Source: Agarophyton chilense (lineage: Eukaryota > Rhodophyta > Florideophyceae > Gracilariales > Gracilariaceae). From it: DNA of 64,000 nt. A model generated the notes under the pieces. It ran no database searches, was not told the origin of the DNA, and was given only the letters and a program-made list of their open reading frames with translations. Of the stretch, positions 38,740-50,240 are shown piece after piece. The stretch covers positions 682,001 to 746,000 of the forward strand of contig JARGXX010000098.1 in NCBI GenBank assembly GCA_030374765.1, read 5' to 3'. The stretch's first letter is position 1. Each line of letters begins with the position of its first letter. Made by a program: the position numbers and the translations under genes.

Positions 38740-40620
38740 CGGCGGGAGCCTCTCTCTCAAACGATTTCAGACTGTAATAAGAACATCTGTACTGACGAAT
38801 TATACTAAGGCTCAAAAAAGTGTGACACAATCTTGCACACAAAGTAGAGCAGCTAAAGTTTCGTTGTCACAAACGCGTGCAGAGACTGAAGAAGAAACGG
38901 AAGCAGGCGCCGGTGGTTCTCTCCCTCTCAGATTCGCATATCGAAAAAAAGGCATGACCCGATTCCAAGAAACTTTGGTTTTAATTGAAAAAGCGGTCTC
39001 CTTCAGCGCGAAAGTTGACATACTTGATCTTTTACCAACTCTAAAGGCATTGCGTGACTCCGTGAAGAGATTAGCGAATCAAAATAGGTAAACCTTTTAG
39101 TCGGTTGAGCTTTCAAACAGTGCTTGACGATCAAGGTGGAGTTACGAGTGACGGACTGAAACAGGACGCAACTGGTACCAAGTTCTATGACTTCAACGCA
39201 CACTAAATACGGATTGGGGAACCACACGTTGTCAGCAAACAGAGAAAGTTTGAAGTAGTCTCCCGAATATTGTTTATTGTAGAGCACAAAAGAACTGAGT
39301 GGGGAAATTCCTTGCGTGAGTCATTTAAAAAAGGTTACATGCGAAGGTTGTGGTTTGAAATGGATGTGTTCATGAATATCTTTACATTTGTCACTGATTG
39401 TGCCTCGGCAATGCCGTGTATTGTCGAGGCCTCATGTTTGAACTGTCGGGTGTCATTTTGGAAAAAATGTATGTGTTGTATTTTCCATCAACTAAATACA
39501 GTCATGAAACATGTAATGAAGAAAAAGGAAGAACGATCGAGCACTATCTTCAAGGATTTGACTTCAGATAAGACCACTTTGAGGATATTTAAACAGTCAA
39601 ATTGGAACGCAATCGTGCCTGATGGATCTGCTCTTGTTCAAAAAGTGGCAACCAGGTTCGGTAACTCTCTATGTTTTGAAAAGAGTCCTGAATTCTTCTC
39701 TTATTGTGGCGGAGATGCTAGCTGAAAATAGGTCGAAAACGGCGCAGTCAGCTTTGGAATCTTTGTACAGGGAAGTATATCATTCGGAACAGTTTCATCA
39801 TTCTGCGCTGAAAGCAATCGTTGCAGCCTTTGGGTCCGTGATACATGTTCAAAAGGAACTAAAAACTGACTCTGAACCTTCATTACATAAAATCTTGCCC
39901 ATGCTAGAACGTTTTGAGCAGTAGTTACGGCAGCTTAGCAGTCAAAAAGCCCAAATTCTTTTCGTGTCCCATAAGTAGAGCGAAGAACTTTGCACATCAA
40001 CAGTTGCAGAGCTCAGAAAAATAGAATTACATCTTTTGTGGATTGCTGGGTCTGTTCTGCATCTCAGAATTCGTAGCCTTGGGATGGTTCAAGATTGTAA
40101 CAAGCGAAATGAATTGAAGGAAAAAGGCACTTCTCTTGTGATGAGATTGCTGCATGCTCATAATATGGACAACGGAAACGTTTTTGAGCAATCATCGGGA
40201 ACTTTTTAAAAGCGGCTTACGCTTGCTAAGCTTGGGACTGATAAGTTCTGCCTTGATGATATGTTTGATACCCTTTGTGCTTCTCCTAGCGACATTGATT
40301 CATTTACGAATTACGGCGACAAAGTTGTCACTTCGCTACAGTTGGAGCAGTTAAACCGTCGCACTCGTAATGATGAACTGAGAAGCAGCGGGGCACAAAT
40401 TGTGCAGTTCTGGCTTATTCAGAAGTATATGTTTCCTGACCTAATCAAAGCAGGTATGAGGATTAACCCCACTCCTGGAACAAATACAATTAACGATGTA
40501 CTTGTTTTACGGCTGGCAGTTCGATTTCTCGACACTACTGAGAGGAGGTCTGTCAGAGACCTCTATTTAAGGGGTGAAGCCTGGTGTCGTCACAGCGTCA
40601 GCGCTGAATCCAGCCCCTAG
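38740..40620 (+). pseudogene. hAT-like transposase remnant
   Basis: Fragments of one transposase lie in order in several frames: SFSAKVDILDLLPTLKALRD (about 39000-39060), FTFVTDCASAMPCIVEASC and CCIFHQLNTVMKHVMKKKEE (39380-39530), TRFGNSL followed after a frameshift by LKRVLNSSLIVAEMLAEN (39640-39730), HHSALKAIVAAFGSVIHVQK, and near the end AQIVQFWLIQKYMFPDLIKA (40400-40450) with a VFxxAxR..D..R-like stretch (40500-40560). The TD-A-S-M, C-H-LN and FW-----P--- signatures are those of hAT transposases (DUF659 group). Numerous stops and frameshifts show it is dead. Terminal repeats were not found. Confidence 0.6.
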
Positions 40621-41140
40621 TGGGCGTCAGCCCTCTCCTGAAATGGCGGGAGAGTGCAGGTTCGAATAATGCTGTTAGAAACATGTAGAATTCGACATCG
40701 GCCACGCAACTTCTTGCGTTCGTACCCCTACATACCAGCACTCAGGAGACGAAGTTTGCATTTATGCACTCTCTTTGATACGTTCCAAATATCGCCTCCA
40801 CTCGCTGTAAGCTCATACTGCAACGTAAGTTTCAACTCCTGTGTCCTCGTATAGCATTGAACGTAATTTTAAAAAGAAGAACAGAACAGTCACGTCGCAC
40901 AGATCCCGTTTGAAGCCGGATATTGTCGAAGACTTGATATGTCTTCGTTCAAGAGCTGATATCATATGAATTATAGTTAACTAAAGCCACCTCTATGGCC
41001 TCTGTGGTTGTTTTGTTTTTTTCCATATTTATCACCATATTTCATCTCGTAGCGATATCCGTACAAGATCTTCTCTCTATGCGTATGTGTCTCTTATAAA
41101 AACGCTTCAGATAAGCGTCTCGTATCAGCGCCTCTAATGT
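40621..41140. other. No recognisable gene
   Basis: AT-rich flank of the hAT remnant; nothing else seen. Confidence 0.45.
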
Positions 41141-41700
41141 CTAAGGGCAGCTGAAGCTGCCGTGGACCCCATAGTCAATTCGGATGAAGAGAGCAAGCCC
41201 AGGAGTCTCCCTACGTTCGAAATGACGGAAAGAGGTTTGCGAGACGTGTTCATTCCTGAGACGCCTGTCAAAGGAGCGGCAGATGAACAGGCTACATCAA
41301 GATCTGCTCAGAAAGTGCATTCTGCTGCGCCCACTCCCAGCCCTCGCCTACTACCTTCTCCTGAGAGTGATGGCGTTGAAACCTCCAGGGATGCTGTGGA
41401 AATGAAGTATGACTTGTCAGAAGCATCAATCTTCCATGGTTCTCATCTGGTTACGCGAAATAAGGGCCGAGAAGCAAAACAGAAAGCTCCAAAAAGGCCA
41501 ATTCTTGACAACTGCGATCGAAGCCCGAGAGAGAGTTTGAGAGACGAGTCACTCGCAGTCGTTCGAAATATGGATTTTGAAAGGCTTTAGTCGATATTTG
41601 GCGAGATATGGAAGCCATCTTTGCCACAGATGATGATGAAAATGACAATGATGTCATTTTCACTCCAGTGAGACCGAAGAGTAGAAGACGTTTAAATCCA
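41141..41700 (+). pseudogene. Unrecognised polar protein remnant
   Basis: A frame open from 41141 to a TAG at 41588 lacks an ATG at its head. It reads SDEESKPRSLPTFEMTERGL, later SEASIFHGSHLVTRNKGRE and NMDFERL. The next frame continues plausibly with MEAIFATDDDENDNDVIF and PVRPKSRRRLNPRS, a nuclear-localisation-like tail. The whole looks like the C-terminal, disordered part of a nuclear protein broken by a frameshift. No family recognised. Confidence 0.3.
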
Positions 41701-43094
41701 CGTTCCTGTACCTGTTACAGGAAGAAAAACAAAAAGGAAACAACACATCATCGCTGGCCGAATGAAATCACCTGAAGCAAGTCTGTTTATATCTGGATAT
41801 GTAAATTTGTGACACTTTCGCCTTCCATGCCACCAACTACAAATGCAAAAACAAAGAACACCCACATAAGCACCATCAAGATCCATTCTACTCATATAAG
41901 GATTGCATATCATTGAGCAGTGAAGTAAGCATTCTCTCATCTATAGCAGAGAGAAAAAGCTGATAAACGCGCACCATAACACTTTAACACTATGCGACGG
42001 ACATAGGCTCAGAAACGAAGCACTTCAAATCGGAAATCAACAGCTACAAAAGGCAGATAAAAGCACACAATTTTATGAATAGGAAAACATATCTATTGGA
42101 TTTCCTCATAATTGTTCGTGCGATTCGTCTCAGCACACAGCGAAGGTGAAAACATTAGACTTAACTCTTCGCAGACCGGCTAGAAATAGTTGCGGTATTT
42201 CTTGGAGACTACAAAGACCATAGAAGAGGGCCAAATATGAGCATCATGTTATTGATACATAATAGCATGTGCTACATCCGCCATCGGGGTGAAGCGACGA
42301 ATTTGCAGATCCATCGCCTGCCAAGTCTCATTCGTGCGGTCAGCAACATCGCTCACCTTCACGTTCACACACAACCCCTTCCGATTCTTCACCCTCTTTC
42401 CACCCTCAGTGGACATCCTAGAATTTCCTTAAGACACCATTTTGGAAGTGAGAAGCTCGAGAACGTTATCAACATACTCTTTCAACCTAAACATATCGCC
42501 AGCATGACGTATAGTCGCTAAGGTTAATTTCAATCCTTGCAACTGAGAGCGGCTATTCTAGACGAGAAAGTTAAAGCAGCGCTCGTTTTTGTACGTCCGA
42601 ACAACGTGGTGTTGGAAAAACCTGCGCTCTGCGTACACTTGCCATAAACTCTGCCATCAATGACAAATTCACGGCGGTCATTCTTTACGTTCACCTTGAA
42701 AACCGCTCCACGCCTTGGAACATCAAACGCGTAATCGCAACAACAGTGGTTCTAACACAACATCTGCATGCTTCCGGTCTCATACCGTTCTACATCTTAC
42801 GAAGATGTGCGGTGGCTGAAGGGCACATCGTGTAATGCGCTAACCCCGTTCTTGAGACGATATTGAACAGTGAAGGCCGCCTAATGTGCTCAACAACAAA
42901 TCAGTGTGTTCTCGATCGGGCAGATGGAAAAATGCTGTTGTTCAATAAATTAACAATTTGCGACGAGCACAAACACTCCGAGCGGTGATCACGAAGCGAA
43001 AACCGCACTCCCAACCTTGTGCTTTGGAACTTGACAGAGAAGGCCTTTCATAGGTGACAAGTCCACATGTGCAAGATGAGAATCGGAAGAAGCC
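41701..43094. other. No recognisable gene
   Basis: AT-rich sequence of about 1.4 kb. Scattered short frames (for example DEKVKAALVFVRPNNVVLEK near 42560-42620) look like coding debris but are interrupted every few dozen codons. Confidence 0.35.
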
Positions 43095-43760
43095 TCACAT
43101 CCTTTCAATGCATCCCAAAGCTCCGTCCCTATGGCGCAAGGCGCTCAACCAGCTCTGAATAACTTTGCCGATAAGAAACTCTGTAGAAAAGAAGAAATCG
43201 GTCAAGGGGTGCTTTCCTCGCATGTTCTGTCGGAAGTTGTCGTCGCGGAGGCGGTAATCCGTTTGGGGTCTTCTGAGCTTTGGCCTTTTGGCTTGGAAAT
43301 TTGCGACACTTCTTCTCCGACATTCAATCTCGTAAAAATCATTACGCGACCCCCACCTGTGCCCTTGCCCCTCCATCCGGAAAGGTTCCTTTCTCAAATA
43401 ACGAAGGGCAATGCTGGGGTGCTTCTCAGCGTTATTCAACTCGTCGATGGCTGATCGAAGATGTCCTTTTGCGATGTACACTTTGCCTACGTGCGTTTCG
43501 AACAAGTCAACAAGCGCCTATACATTGGATTCAGCAATATACCAAACAGTGTGTCTCACGTGGCCGTAGGCGGTAACTTTGAAAAGCTGCTCTTCAGTGA
43601 TGCTCTTTGATATGACGTAGTCAATCACTTTCTGATCGCGATATGTGAGGAACACGAGTCTCGTGTTTGCGCTCAGTCGACCGGTGAGTGTGGTTCGAAC
43701 GTAGTTAAAATTGGAATCGACACAGATAAGTGCTTTGTTTTCTGAATACCGCTGCAACAT
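43095..43760 (-). pseudogene. Unrecognised remnant with one in-frame TAG
   Basis: A single minus-strand frame spans 43760 to 43095, interrupted only by TAG at 43520-43518. It includes MLQRYSENKALICVDSNFNY, RLVFLTYRDQKVIDYVISKS and VDLFETHVGKVYIAKGHLRS. The first half is vaguely like the end of a small methyltransferase fold, but no binding motif is visible and I would not name it. The single stop suggests fairly recent loss. Confidence 0.35.
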
Positions 43761-44075
43761 TTAAAATTATTTCAGCTTTCGGAGGTTTCAACAATTGCAA
43801 TAGGGGGCCTACGTTTAAGAATTGGGCGCGCACGCCCGCTCTGCGCCCGGTCTCCCCTGGTACGACTAACTGCCGACAGAGCCCCACCATATATACGAGT
43901 GTCATTTGACGATTTACGCCAAACAAATTCTCGTGTGAAATTTCGTAGCCACGCTTCACACGTACAATACCATATTTTTCACGAGAATAATGAGTGGTGC
44001 GCTTAACGCAAACAAACAAATGGCTTGCTATGGTTCGCATCTAGTGCTATCTTGCTGTTCCAAGTATGACAAACA

Positions 44076-45251
44076 TTGAACAAAAACGATTCCATTCTGT
44101 GTGAACGATCAATGGTTCGAAAAGAACATTATTCAATTAGAAGCGCACGGGTTCGTCTCCGACGCCGACGTACTTTGTTTTTAGTTGCTCAAAGCATGGG
44201 AGCCGAATCGTCAGTAATGTTAACGCTTTGGAACGGTTTCTATGATGCTCAACGCGATGTGGAAAACATCGAATTGAGAGCAGAGCGCATTCACCATATC
44301 ACCTTTTACCTTAACATATTTTCTGATCAGCAGTGCCTTCATGATTTCTGATTTTGTCGAAACGACATTGGGCGTGTTGCTGGCGCTTTTGGATGGAATA
44401 TAAATGGCACTGTTTGAAATCGATACCACTGTGACTCTGTTACAGCATGCGGTACCGTTCTGAAAAGCTTATCATCTGTGTATACATGGTATGACATGGA
44501 AACAGTTTCTGGAATGCGATACACACACATAAGTGAGATCTTTTGGGGGGCAATTGAGCGGTTTGTGGAATCAAAAGGAAAACTCATCACACACTTCCAA
44601 TATCAGCTGCTGGCAGATCGCGCATTCATCTACGCAGCAGCAATTCGGTGACAGGGAGGTATGCTAGATAGGTGTGCCAGTTTTCTTGATTGCACAAAAA
44701 TCAGGATATGTCGCCCTGGTGGAATGGAAAGTAACCAAAGAGCATGTTACTCTGGTCATATTCGCAAACATTATTTGAAGTATTAGACCATTTCTACACC
44801 TGATGGTCTGATATTTCATCTTTTTGGTCCTGAAGTAGGACTAAGACATGATCTTACCTTTTTGAGGAAAAGCAGAATTGAATATCTAATGGAACATTGT
44901 ATGAATTGGGGTGTGGTGCGAAATTATCTCTATTCAGATCCGGTATATTTTCTGCGACCTTTGTTGCACACTGCATTTGAAAAAACATGCGCTTCAGATC
45001 AACGGCTAGTAAATAATGCTTCTATTCATGCTCTACGAACTTCTGTGGATTGGAATTACAAAGATTTAAAGCAAATGTGGGTGCAGAACGACATTTATCT
45101 TCTTCTTTGCGTGCGTCACTTTCCGGTTGCGCTTCTTTACAATGCGTCAGCATCGCTGTTAAACGTCAAGAATTTCATGGAGAAAGGTGGCCAATTGAGC
45201 AACTATTTCGAGTGTAAAGCACCGAGCTTCAGTTCTTATTGTGATTTGTGA
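44076..45251 (+). pseudogene. Second DDE transposase (Harbinger/ISL2EU-like), four stops
   Basis: One frame reads through about 390 codons with stops at 44349, 44415 and 44649 (TGA) and 44784 (TAG). Recognisable parts are YTWYDMETVSGMRYTHISEI (helix-turn-helix), FLDCTKIRICRPGG with the first Asp, NQRACYSGHIRKHYLKY, LFGPEVGLRHDLTFLRKSRI, YSDPVYFLRP with the second Asp, and VDWNYKDLKQMW where the third acid is Asp in place of Glu. It ends GGQLSNYFECKAPSFSSY. The open last 130 codons (44862-45251) are long for a dead gene. This type is common in oomycete and some algal genomes. It is clearly different from the transposase at 30328-31500. Confidence 0.8.
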
Positions 45252-45347
45252 TCATCTTATAATAAAAAACCGCGAGAAGGAGTATTTGTGAAGGACTCAT
45301 GCCTAGGAGTATCAATGATAAGCAAAGAGGCTACATTATACAAGAGT

Positions 45348-46416
45348 TTATTTCCTTCTTCTAATTTCGTCCTTGGAAAGCAGAATGGCCTCCGGGCGTT
45401 TACGCTTTTTCTTTGCCTGCTCTGGAGCTTTTCTCTTATCTTTTTTTTCAGCTTTTCTTTTCTTCCTCCTTTTCTTGGTTCTGTAAACGTTCTTCTTCGG
45501 CCATCATTTTCTCTCTCTCTGTTCTCGCATCTTACACACCATAGCGTGCTCTTTGTTCTTTTGTTTCATGGTCTTAGGAGCAGCTGAGGGACTTTCGCCA
45601 GTGCCACCATTTGCCATGTCTCAGGTCTTCGCTGCGCCTTTGTTTTTCTTCTTCTCGGATTTCTTTTTGGCAGCAGACGCATTCTCAGCAGCTCCAACAC
45701 CTCCAAGTTTTGTTGAAAGATCATCCACGAATGCCGCGGGTTTTGAATCCAATTCTTCCTTTGCAGTAAGCCCAGTCCCTTCTAGTTTAGCTAGAAGGAC
45801 TTTAACATCATTCGTGGCAGCAGGAGAGTTTCCTTTGCCATTCTTGTTCTTCGTTTCGCTTGATGAGGCTGTAGGCTATTGTTTTTGCTCGGGTATATCC
45901 AACTGTGTTGCCGCTCGACTCCGGAGTAGAACCATAATGTTCAGCCATAACGACGTCAGGTTCACCTCCTTCGCAACAACATCAGTACCATTTTCAATTC
46001 GAGACGACCATAAAATAAGCATACTGCCAGCAATACGAACCGCGACAGACTGCATGGAAAATAGCCAGCCAATATCATGCTCGTCAGCGACGGAAAGGAA
46101 CACGACATCAGTGCGTTTGTAGTCGAAAATTGAAGACGGACTGTGAGAAGCCAGGGCCAAAAGCTCATCGACGGAATCCCCTTTTGTGGATTTAACCATG
46201 GAGAGATCCGAATTGTATTCATCGAAAAGAGCCTGGAACAATCTTGACGAGGATGCAGTTGATGACTCGGGTGGTGACACGGATTCGCTGTTGCGACGCA
46301 CAACGGATGGAATGTCAGCGCGGAGGACGTCGGACCTGATGAAAAGTAAGGGCTCAGGGGCGGAGTTGATTTGAGAGAGGGGGAGGTCATTGTGAACGAT
46401 ATCAGGTGCTTAAATA
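45348..46416 (-). pseudogene. Unrecognised host-type protein, two in-frame stops
   Basis: One minus-strand frame is open from 46416 to a TAA at 45348, broken only by TAG at 45878-45876 and TGA near 45627, about 355 codons. Parts read LLFIRSDVLRADIPSVVRRN, DVVFLSVADEHDIGWLFSMQ and AKLEGTGLTAKEELDSKPAA, and the last 120 codons are very Lys-rich (KKKRKRPEAILLSKDEIRRR). No ATG is obvious at the head. The ordered middle and basic tail suggest a nuclear or nucleolar protein; I cannot name it. It lies next to the IMPase-like remnant on the same strand. Confidence 0.4.
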
Positions 46417-46639
46417 TGGGAAATAAGATATGGGAGGGTTGAAGAAGAAAGTTGTGGCGCGTACTCAGTTTAACAGAGAGAGTTATGCTGGCCGTTGCAA
46501 AGAAAGTAAGAAAGTGTGGAGTAGCCGACTAACACGGAGGACCCAATCGTGAGACGTAGCAAAGCTGCCAACGCCATGATCCGTTACGCCATGCTGAAAG
46601 AGCGCAGAGAATTACTTGGTAGAATTGAACGAAGTTAGA

Positions 46640-47310
46640 ATGTGGATTACGAGGTCGGGACGCATATAGAAGATACGGGAGTGTTTCTGACTCTGACCGG
46701 CTTACCATTGAACGTGGTCTTCTCATAAGCGATTCCATCTCAACGTTCTTGAGATATGGGCTGGTCGAAAACGCCCAACATATGCACACTACGACGTGCA
46801 ACAGCAATGAGGGTTGCAAATGTCGGTCGCTCCATCATAAAGGCTTTAGTCCCATCAATGGGGTTGATGATCCATTGGAATTCAGAGCGAAACTGCGTAG
46901 AATGATTTGTATGCTCTTCACAAATGACGGCGTGGTGTAGAAACTTTTTACTAATGAGGGCACCAATGACGTACTCGACCACCTTTCCGTCTATGGTGAC
47001 TGGGGATTCATCTTGCTTGTAAGAGATTTAGATGGGGCTTCTGAAATCCTTCCGAATTATGACTATTGTGATATCGGCGGCTCGAATGGTGGTTTGAACG
47101 ATTTCCGCACGCACCCTGGAGGAATCTTTTATGACTTTTTTAGAGTCGTGATTGTCGGCGATGGCGCGAACGTTTCTACAGTGATGGGCTAGAGAAGAAG
47201 CGCGCTGCTCTTCCTCGTTTTGGCGAAGTGTGCCGTGGTGATTTGGGGTTGGGATCGAAGAATTGGATGGGTTTGAAGTGGAAGGTCTGAAGTACATGAC
47301 TTGCGCCACA
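46640..47310 (-). pseudogene. Inositol-monophosphatase-family enzyme, two in-frame stops
   Basis: One minus-strand frame reads RVRAEIVQTTIRAADI, a TAA at 47030-47028, then YKQDESPVTIDGKVVEYVIG, AVICEEH (metal-binding Glu pair), FQWIINPIDGTKAFMMERPT (DPIDGT motif with its first Asp now Asn), LGVFDQPISQER, a TGA at 46742-46740 where Trp is expected, and KTTFNGKPVRVR. The order matches the HisN/IMPase group, which hydrolyse histidinol phosphate or inositol phosphate using Mg. The downstream part breaks up after 46650. Two nonsense changes and the loss of a metal ligand mark a pseudogene. Confidence 0.65.
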
Positions 47311-47954
47311 TGTGCATCCTAAATAAGCGGAGAGTTGAACACAAACGAGAGAAGCTAAAGGAAGTAAGGGAGAAGTCCGGTCATAAAAAGGTACGAATTG
47401 AAGAGACTTGGGGTTGACGGTGGACTCGATTGATGTAACGCTTACGTAGAGAATCGGCGAAGGCGCCATTGAAGTAAGATGTGTTGTCACAGGTAGGACG
47501 AGTGTTCAAAACGTCTCATTGAACAGAGAAGAAGAATTGGTTTTAGTTGTCCCGTTTCATGGGTGGGGGGTTACAGCTCGATTGAATTTTCATGTTGGCA
47601 AGACGATCGTAGAGTGGCGCCGGCGCATGCCGTTTCCCCATTTGTGCTCCAGACAGCAGCGCTTTCACAGGAAATTGAAAACGGAACATATGAAGAGGTT
47701 AAACTCGGGGTTGGGATTAAGGAACGGGGTTCGTTAGAAGGTTGAGAGCGTGAAAGAGGTTACAAAGGGAAGACGTGATGATTCACGGCCCGCTAACGAG
47801 TCTCTCCAGAAATGGAAGAGCATTGTAGTATTCTACTACTGTCGGAATGCCGATGGAATTTTTTTCTGTCTAAGTACGATGATAATCATAGGTGAGTGCA
47901 CCGCCTCGGATGAAGTTATGAAGGGGCATCCCAGAGATAACTGGCGAGGTGGTA
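47311..47954. other. No recognisable gene
   Basis: Flank between the IMPase-like remnant and LTR copy B. Short frames only. Confidence 0.4.
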
Positions 47955-48520
47955 TGTTACACGTGGGATCTCGGTCTGAAACGACGCATCCAATTCGACC
48001 CTTGGTAGGGAAATACCGGAGTAGCAACGGCGTATATAGTGGGTAGCCGCGTGGCAACCAAGCCTCCCCTTCGTAGGCGGAAGATTTAGAGCTAGTTATG
48101 CCGTACTGTATAGGGGTTAATTGGCTAACCAAGTTTATATCTAGATATTATTATGTTCGGAGCTCACCGCTGCGCACAGTACATAAAGCACAGAGGGGAG
48201 CAGCGACTCCAAAGTAAATGGGAGAACAACAGGTTTACAAACAATCTTATTACGTGTTAAGGATTCCTTAACCGGAGATCCAGACGAGCTACAACAAGTA
48301 GTTGTCCGTTGTATAGTATCAACCACCTTCTTTGGCGAGTGGGGCCCTACAACCCCCATTCGAGCTCGCTAGTGCTGTGCTCTACCACATCTTCCCTTTA
48401 ACCGCAAGCACCCATTCGACAGTCCCGAACAGTGTCGAAGGTGTCTGCTCTCTCCGTTAGAGCGGATACTACAAGCATCGCGGTAGACTATGATGAGAAC
48501 CAAAAATTAGATTTGATTTT
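47955..48520 (+). mobile_element. LTR copy B (plus orientation) with primer site behind it
   Basis: It begins TGTTACACGTGGGATC and aligns by eye with the reverse complement of copy A; the shared part runs to about 48473 and the remaining 47 bp lead directly to the primer-binding site, as expected for a 5' LTR. A TATA-like TATATAG lies near 48031. Confidence 0.72.
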
Positions 48521-48538
48521 TGGCGCCCGAACAGCGAC
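48521..48538 (+). promoter_or_regulatory. Retroelement primer-binding site, tRNA-Lys type
   Basis: TGGCGCCCGAACAGCGAC directly follows LTR copy B. It starts with TGG, the complement of tRNA CCA, and is one base off the primer site used with tRNA-Lys3 by lentiviruses. An imperfect match to the local tRNA-Lys is expected after decay. Confidence 0.75.
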
Positions 48539-49124
48539 GGCGATATTTCTACTCGAGAACCAACGGTACCCTCTCTAGGGTATGCTCCTATGCTGCATTT
48601 AAATAAAACCTAAAACAGTAGCCTTCCAAGTGACATAAGACCGAGCTAGATCACGTCAGTCTTTACTCAGCCCTCACTTATGTGCCCGTGCTCGAATACG
48701 TCAACACCCGTAATGCCGCTTGCCGACGTTTAAGTGTGCCCCTCCCCCTTCGAACACGCCCCATCAAGCCTCTCACACAAGCCGTCTCGCAGGTTCTCGT
48801 GCCTTTGACGACCTTGCCCCTTGTCTGCACGCCTATGTCCGCGCTTTCGATCAATGACGCTTCCCCTAACTTGCCGCCTGCTTCCATCCCGCCTTCGTTG
48901 TTAATTCCTCCATCCAACACCATGCCCATCGTCAAGAAGCACAAGCATCGACGCTGCCAACAGTTTTAGTAGGTATAAAAGTCCATAGGACGCAAGGGCT
49001 CTCTCCTAGGACGGTAGCTATTTCTTGTTTTCGGTGCAATAGCGTTCAATTCTCTCTCAGAACGAGTTCACGGACGTTTTCGTTTTCGCTGAAGAATTCG
49101 CTGCGGTTGACGTCTTCGATATTT
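48539..49124 (+). mobile_element. Leader and possible start of an LTR element
   Basis: Behind the primer site lies a leader, then a frame at 48682-48969 (Pro/Leu-rich start, basic end KKHKHRRCQQF) that might be the beginning of a Gag. No protease, reverse transcriptase or integrase follows, so only the 5' end remains. Confidence 0.35.
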
Positions 49125-50000
49125 TCACATGACGGCGAGTGAAAGAAGCAATAACTTCCTCATCACTCGCTTCGTGTCAACCAGGGTCAATTCTTGTTCT
49201 TCTGAGAAGGCGTCTCCGTCCTCCTCCGATTGCTCTTTGGGGCTCTGAGGAGATTGATGTTCATTGTCTCCATCTTCTTCTTCTTCGGCTGAGTTCAAAT
49301 TGTTTCGTCGCTTTCGAGAAGACCTACCACGATCGTTAGCGCCATGACGTGATCGATTTCCGATCTGATCAGGGATTGGATGCGGGTCTTCATTTGGCAC
49401 AGCGTCGGAATTGAGGCGAGAACTCAATCGCGTACGACGTTTTGTTTCAAACACTTCAGTGCAAAGTAATCGCTCTGGTCTGCGCTTGGGATGTGCGTCC
49501 TGCATAATTTCTGCTTCCGGTTTGATAACGTATGCATCGTGGATCGGATTTCCATCGGGTGGGTAAATACCGAGACGACGAGTTCGGGAACGTAGGCGCC
49601 CCAAATAAGCTGAGGGGTAAGGTGCAGTAGGGGACTTTTCTCTATGTCAAACAGCAGCTCCAATATTTGGGACTACAGGTTCTGGGGGCCTGCTCAAACG
49701 GCCAGATTCGGTGACAATAGTGGAAGCTCGGCTAGATACGCGCAGGCAGAAATAAAGAGATTTGTTGGTGTTCTCACCTGCCAAGTTGGGGTCGTCATCG
49801 TCGTCGTCTTCCTCGTCTTCCTCAACGTCATCGTCAAGATTATCCTCCAATGGAGACATATAGATAACGGTTTTTGCTTGCTGCTGTATTATTGATTCTG
49901 CTTCTTCATCGGAATCTTCGTCGTCCGTGGAATGTTTACGATGAGCGACAGGATCTCGAGCGGCATGCTTGTCAGGCGAATCAGGAATAATTGGTGGTGA
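49125..50000 (-). pseudogene. Unrecognised acidic protein, probably split by an intron
   Basis: The minus strand encodes a very acidic part (HSTDDEDSDEEAESI, then DDDVEEDEEDDDDDDPNLA up to about 49775) that ends at a good donor, GTGAGA. After about 150 nt another frame carries on with RRLGIYPPDGNPIHDAYVIK, RNNLNSAEEEEDGDNEHQSP and KRVMRKLLLLSLAVM to a stop at 49125. The acceptor could not be fixed. Acidic and basic low-complexity blocks suggest a nuclear protein; family unknown. Beginning not found. It lies head to head with the PWP2 remnant. It may be an intact intron-bearing gene or another decayed copy. Confidence 0.35.
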
Positions 50001-50240
50001 GTCGGGATTTTGAAAGTGCCTTCGCCCAGTGGTAGGTTTTCATGGTCTTAATCATCTTCCTTTTCATGGACGTGACGCTTGGACCTCCTTCGCGATGCTT
50101 GTTCAGGAGGGCGCATAAAACCTTCATCGGATTCGCCGTGGAAGTAGCTCTTGTGAAGTGAGAGGCGTTCAATAGTCTTGGCCTTGCAAGTACGCGACGG
50201 GCGTGCGTCTGTTCCTGTTCATCTTTTGCCTTCGAGTTGA

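Noticed and set aside
45553-46122. Plus-strand frame of 189 codons
   Set aside because: Shadow of the minus-strand Lys-rich remnant, which reads far more like protein.
48521-48538. Possible endogenous retrovirus because of the lentivirus-like primer site
   Set aside because: No polymerase or envelope sequence lies nearby; tRNA-Lys primers are also used by LTR retrotransposons, and the host is an alga.
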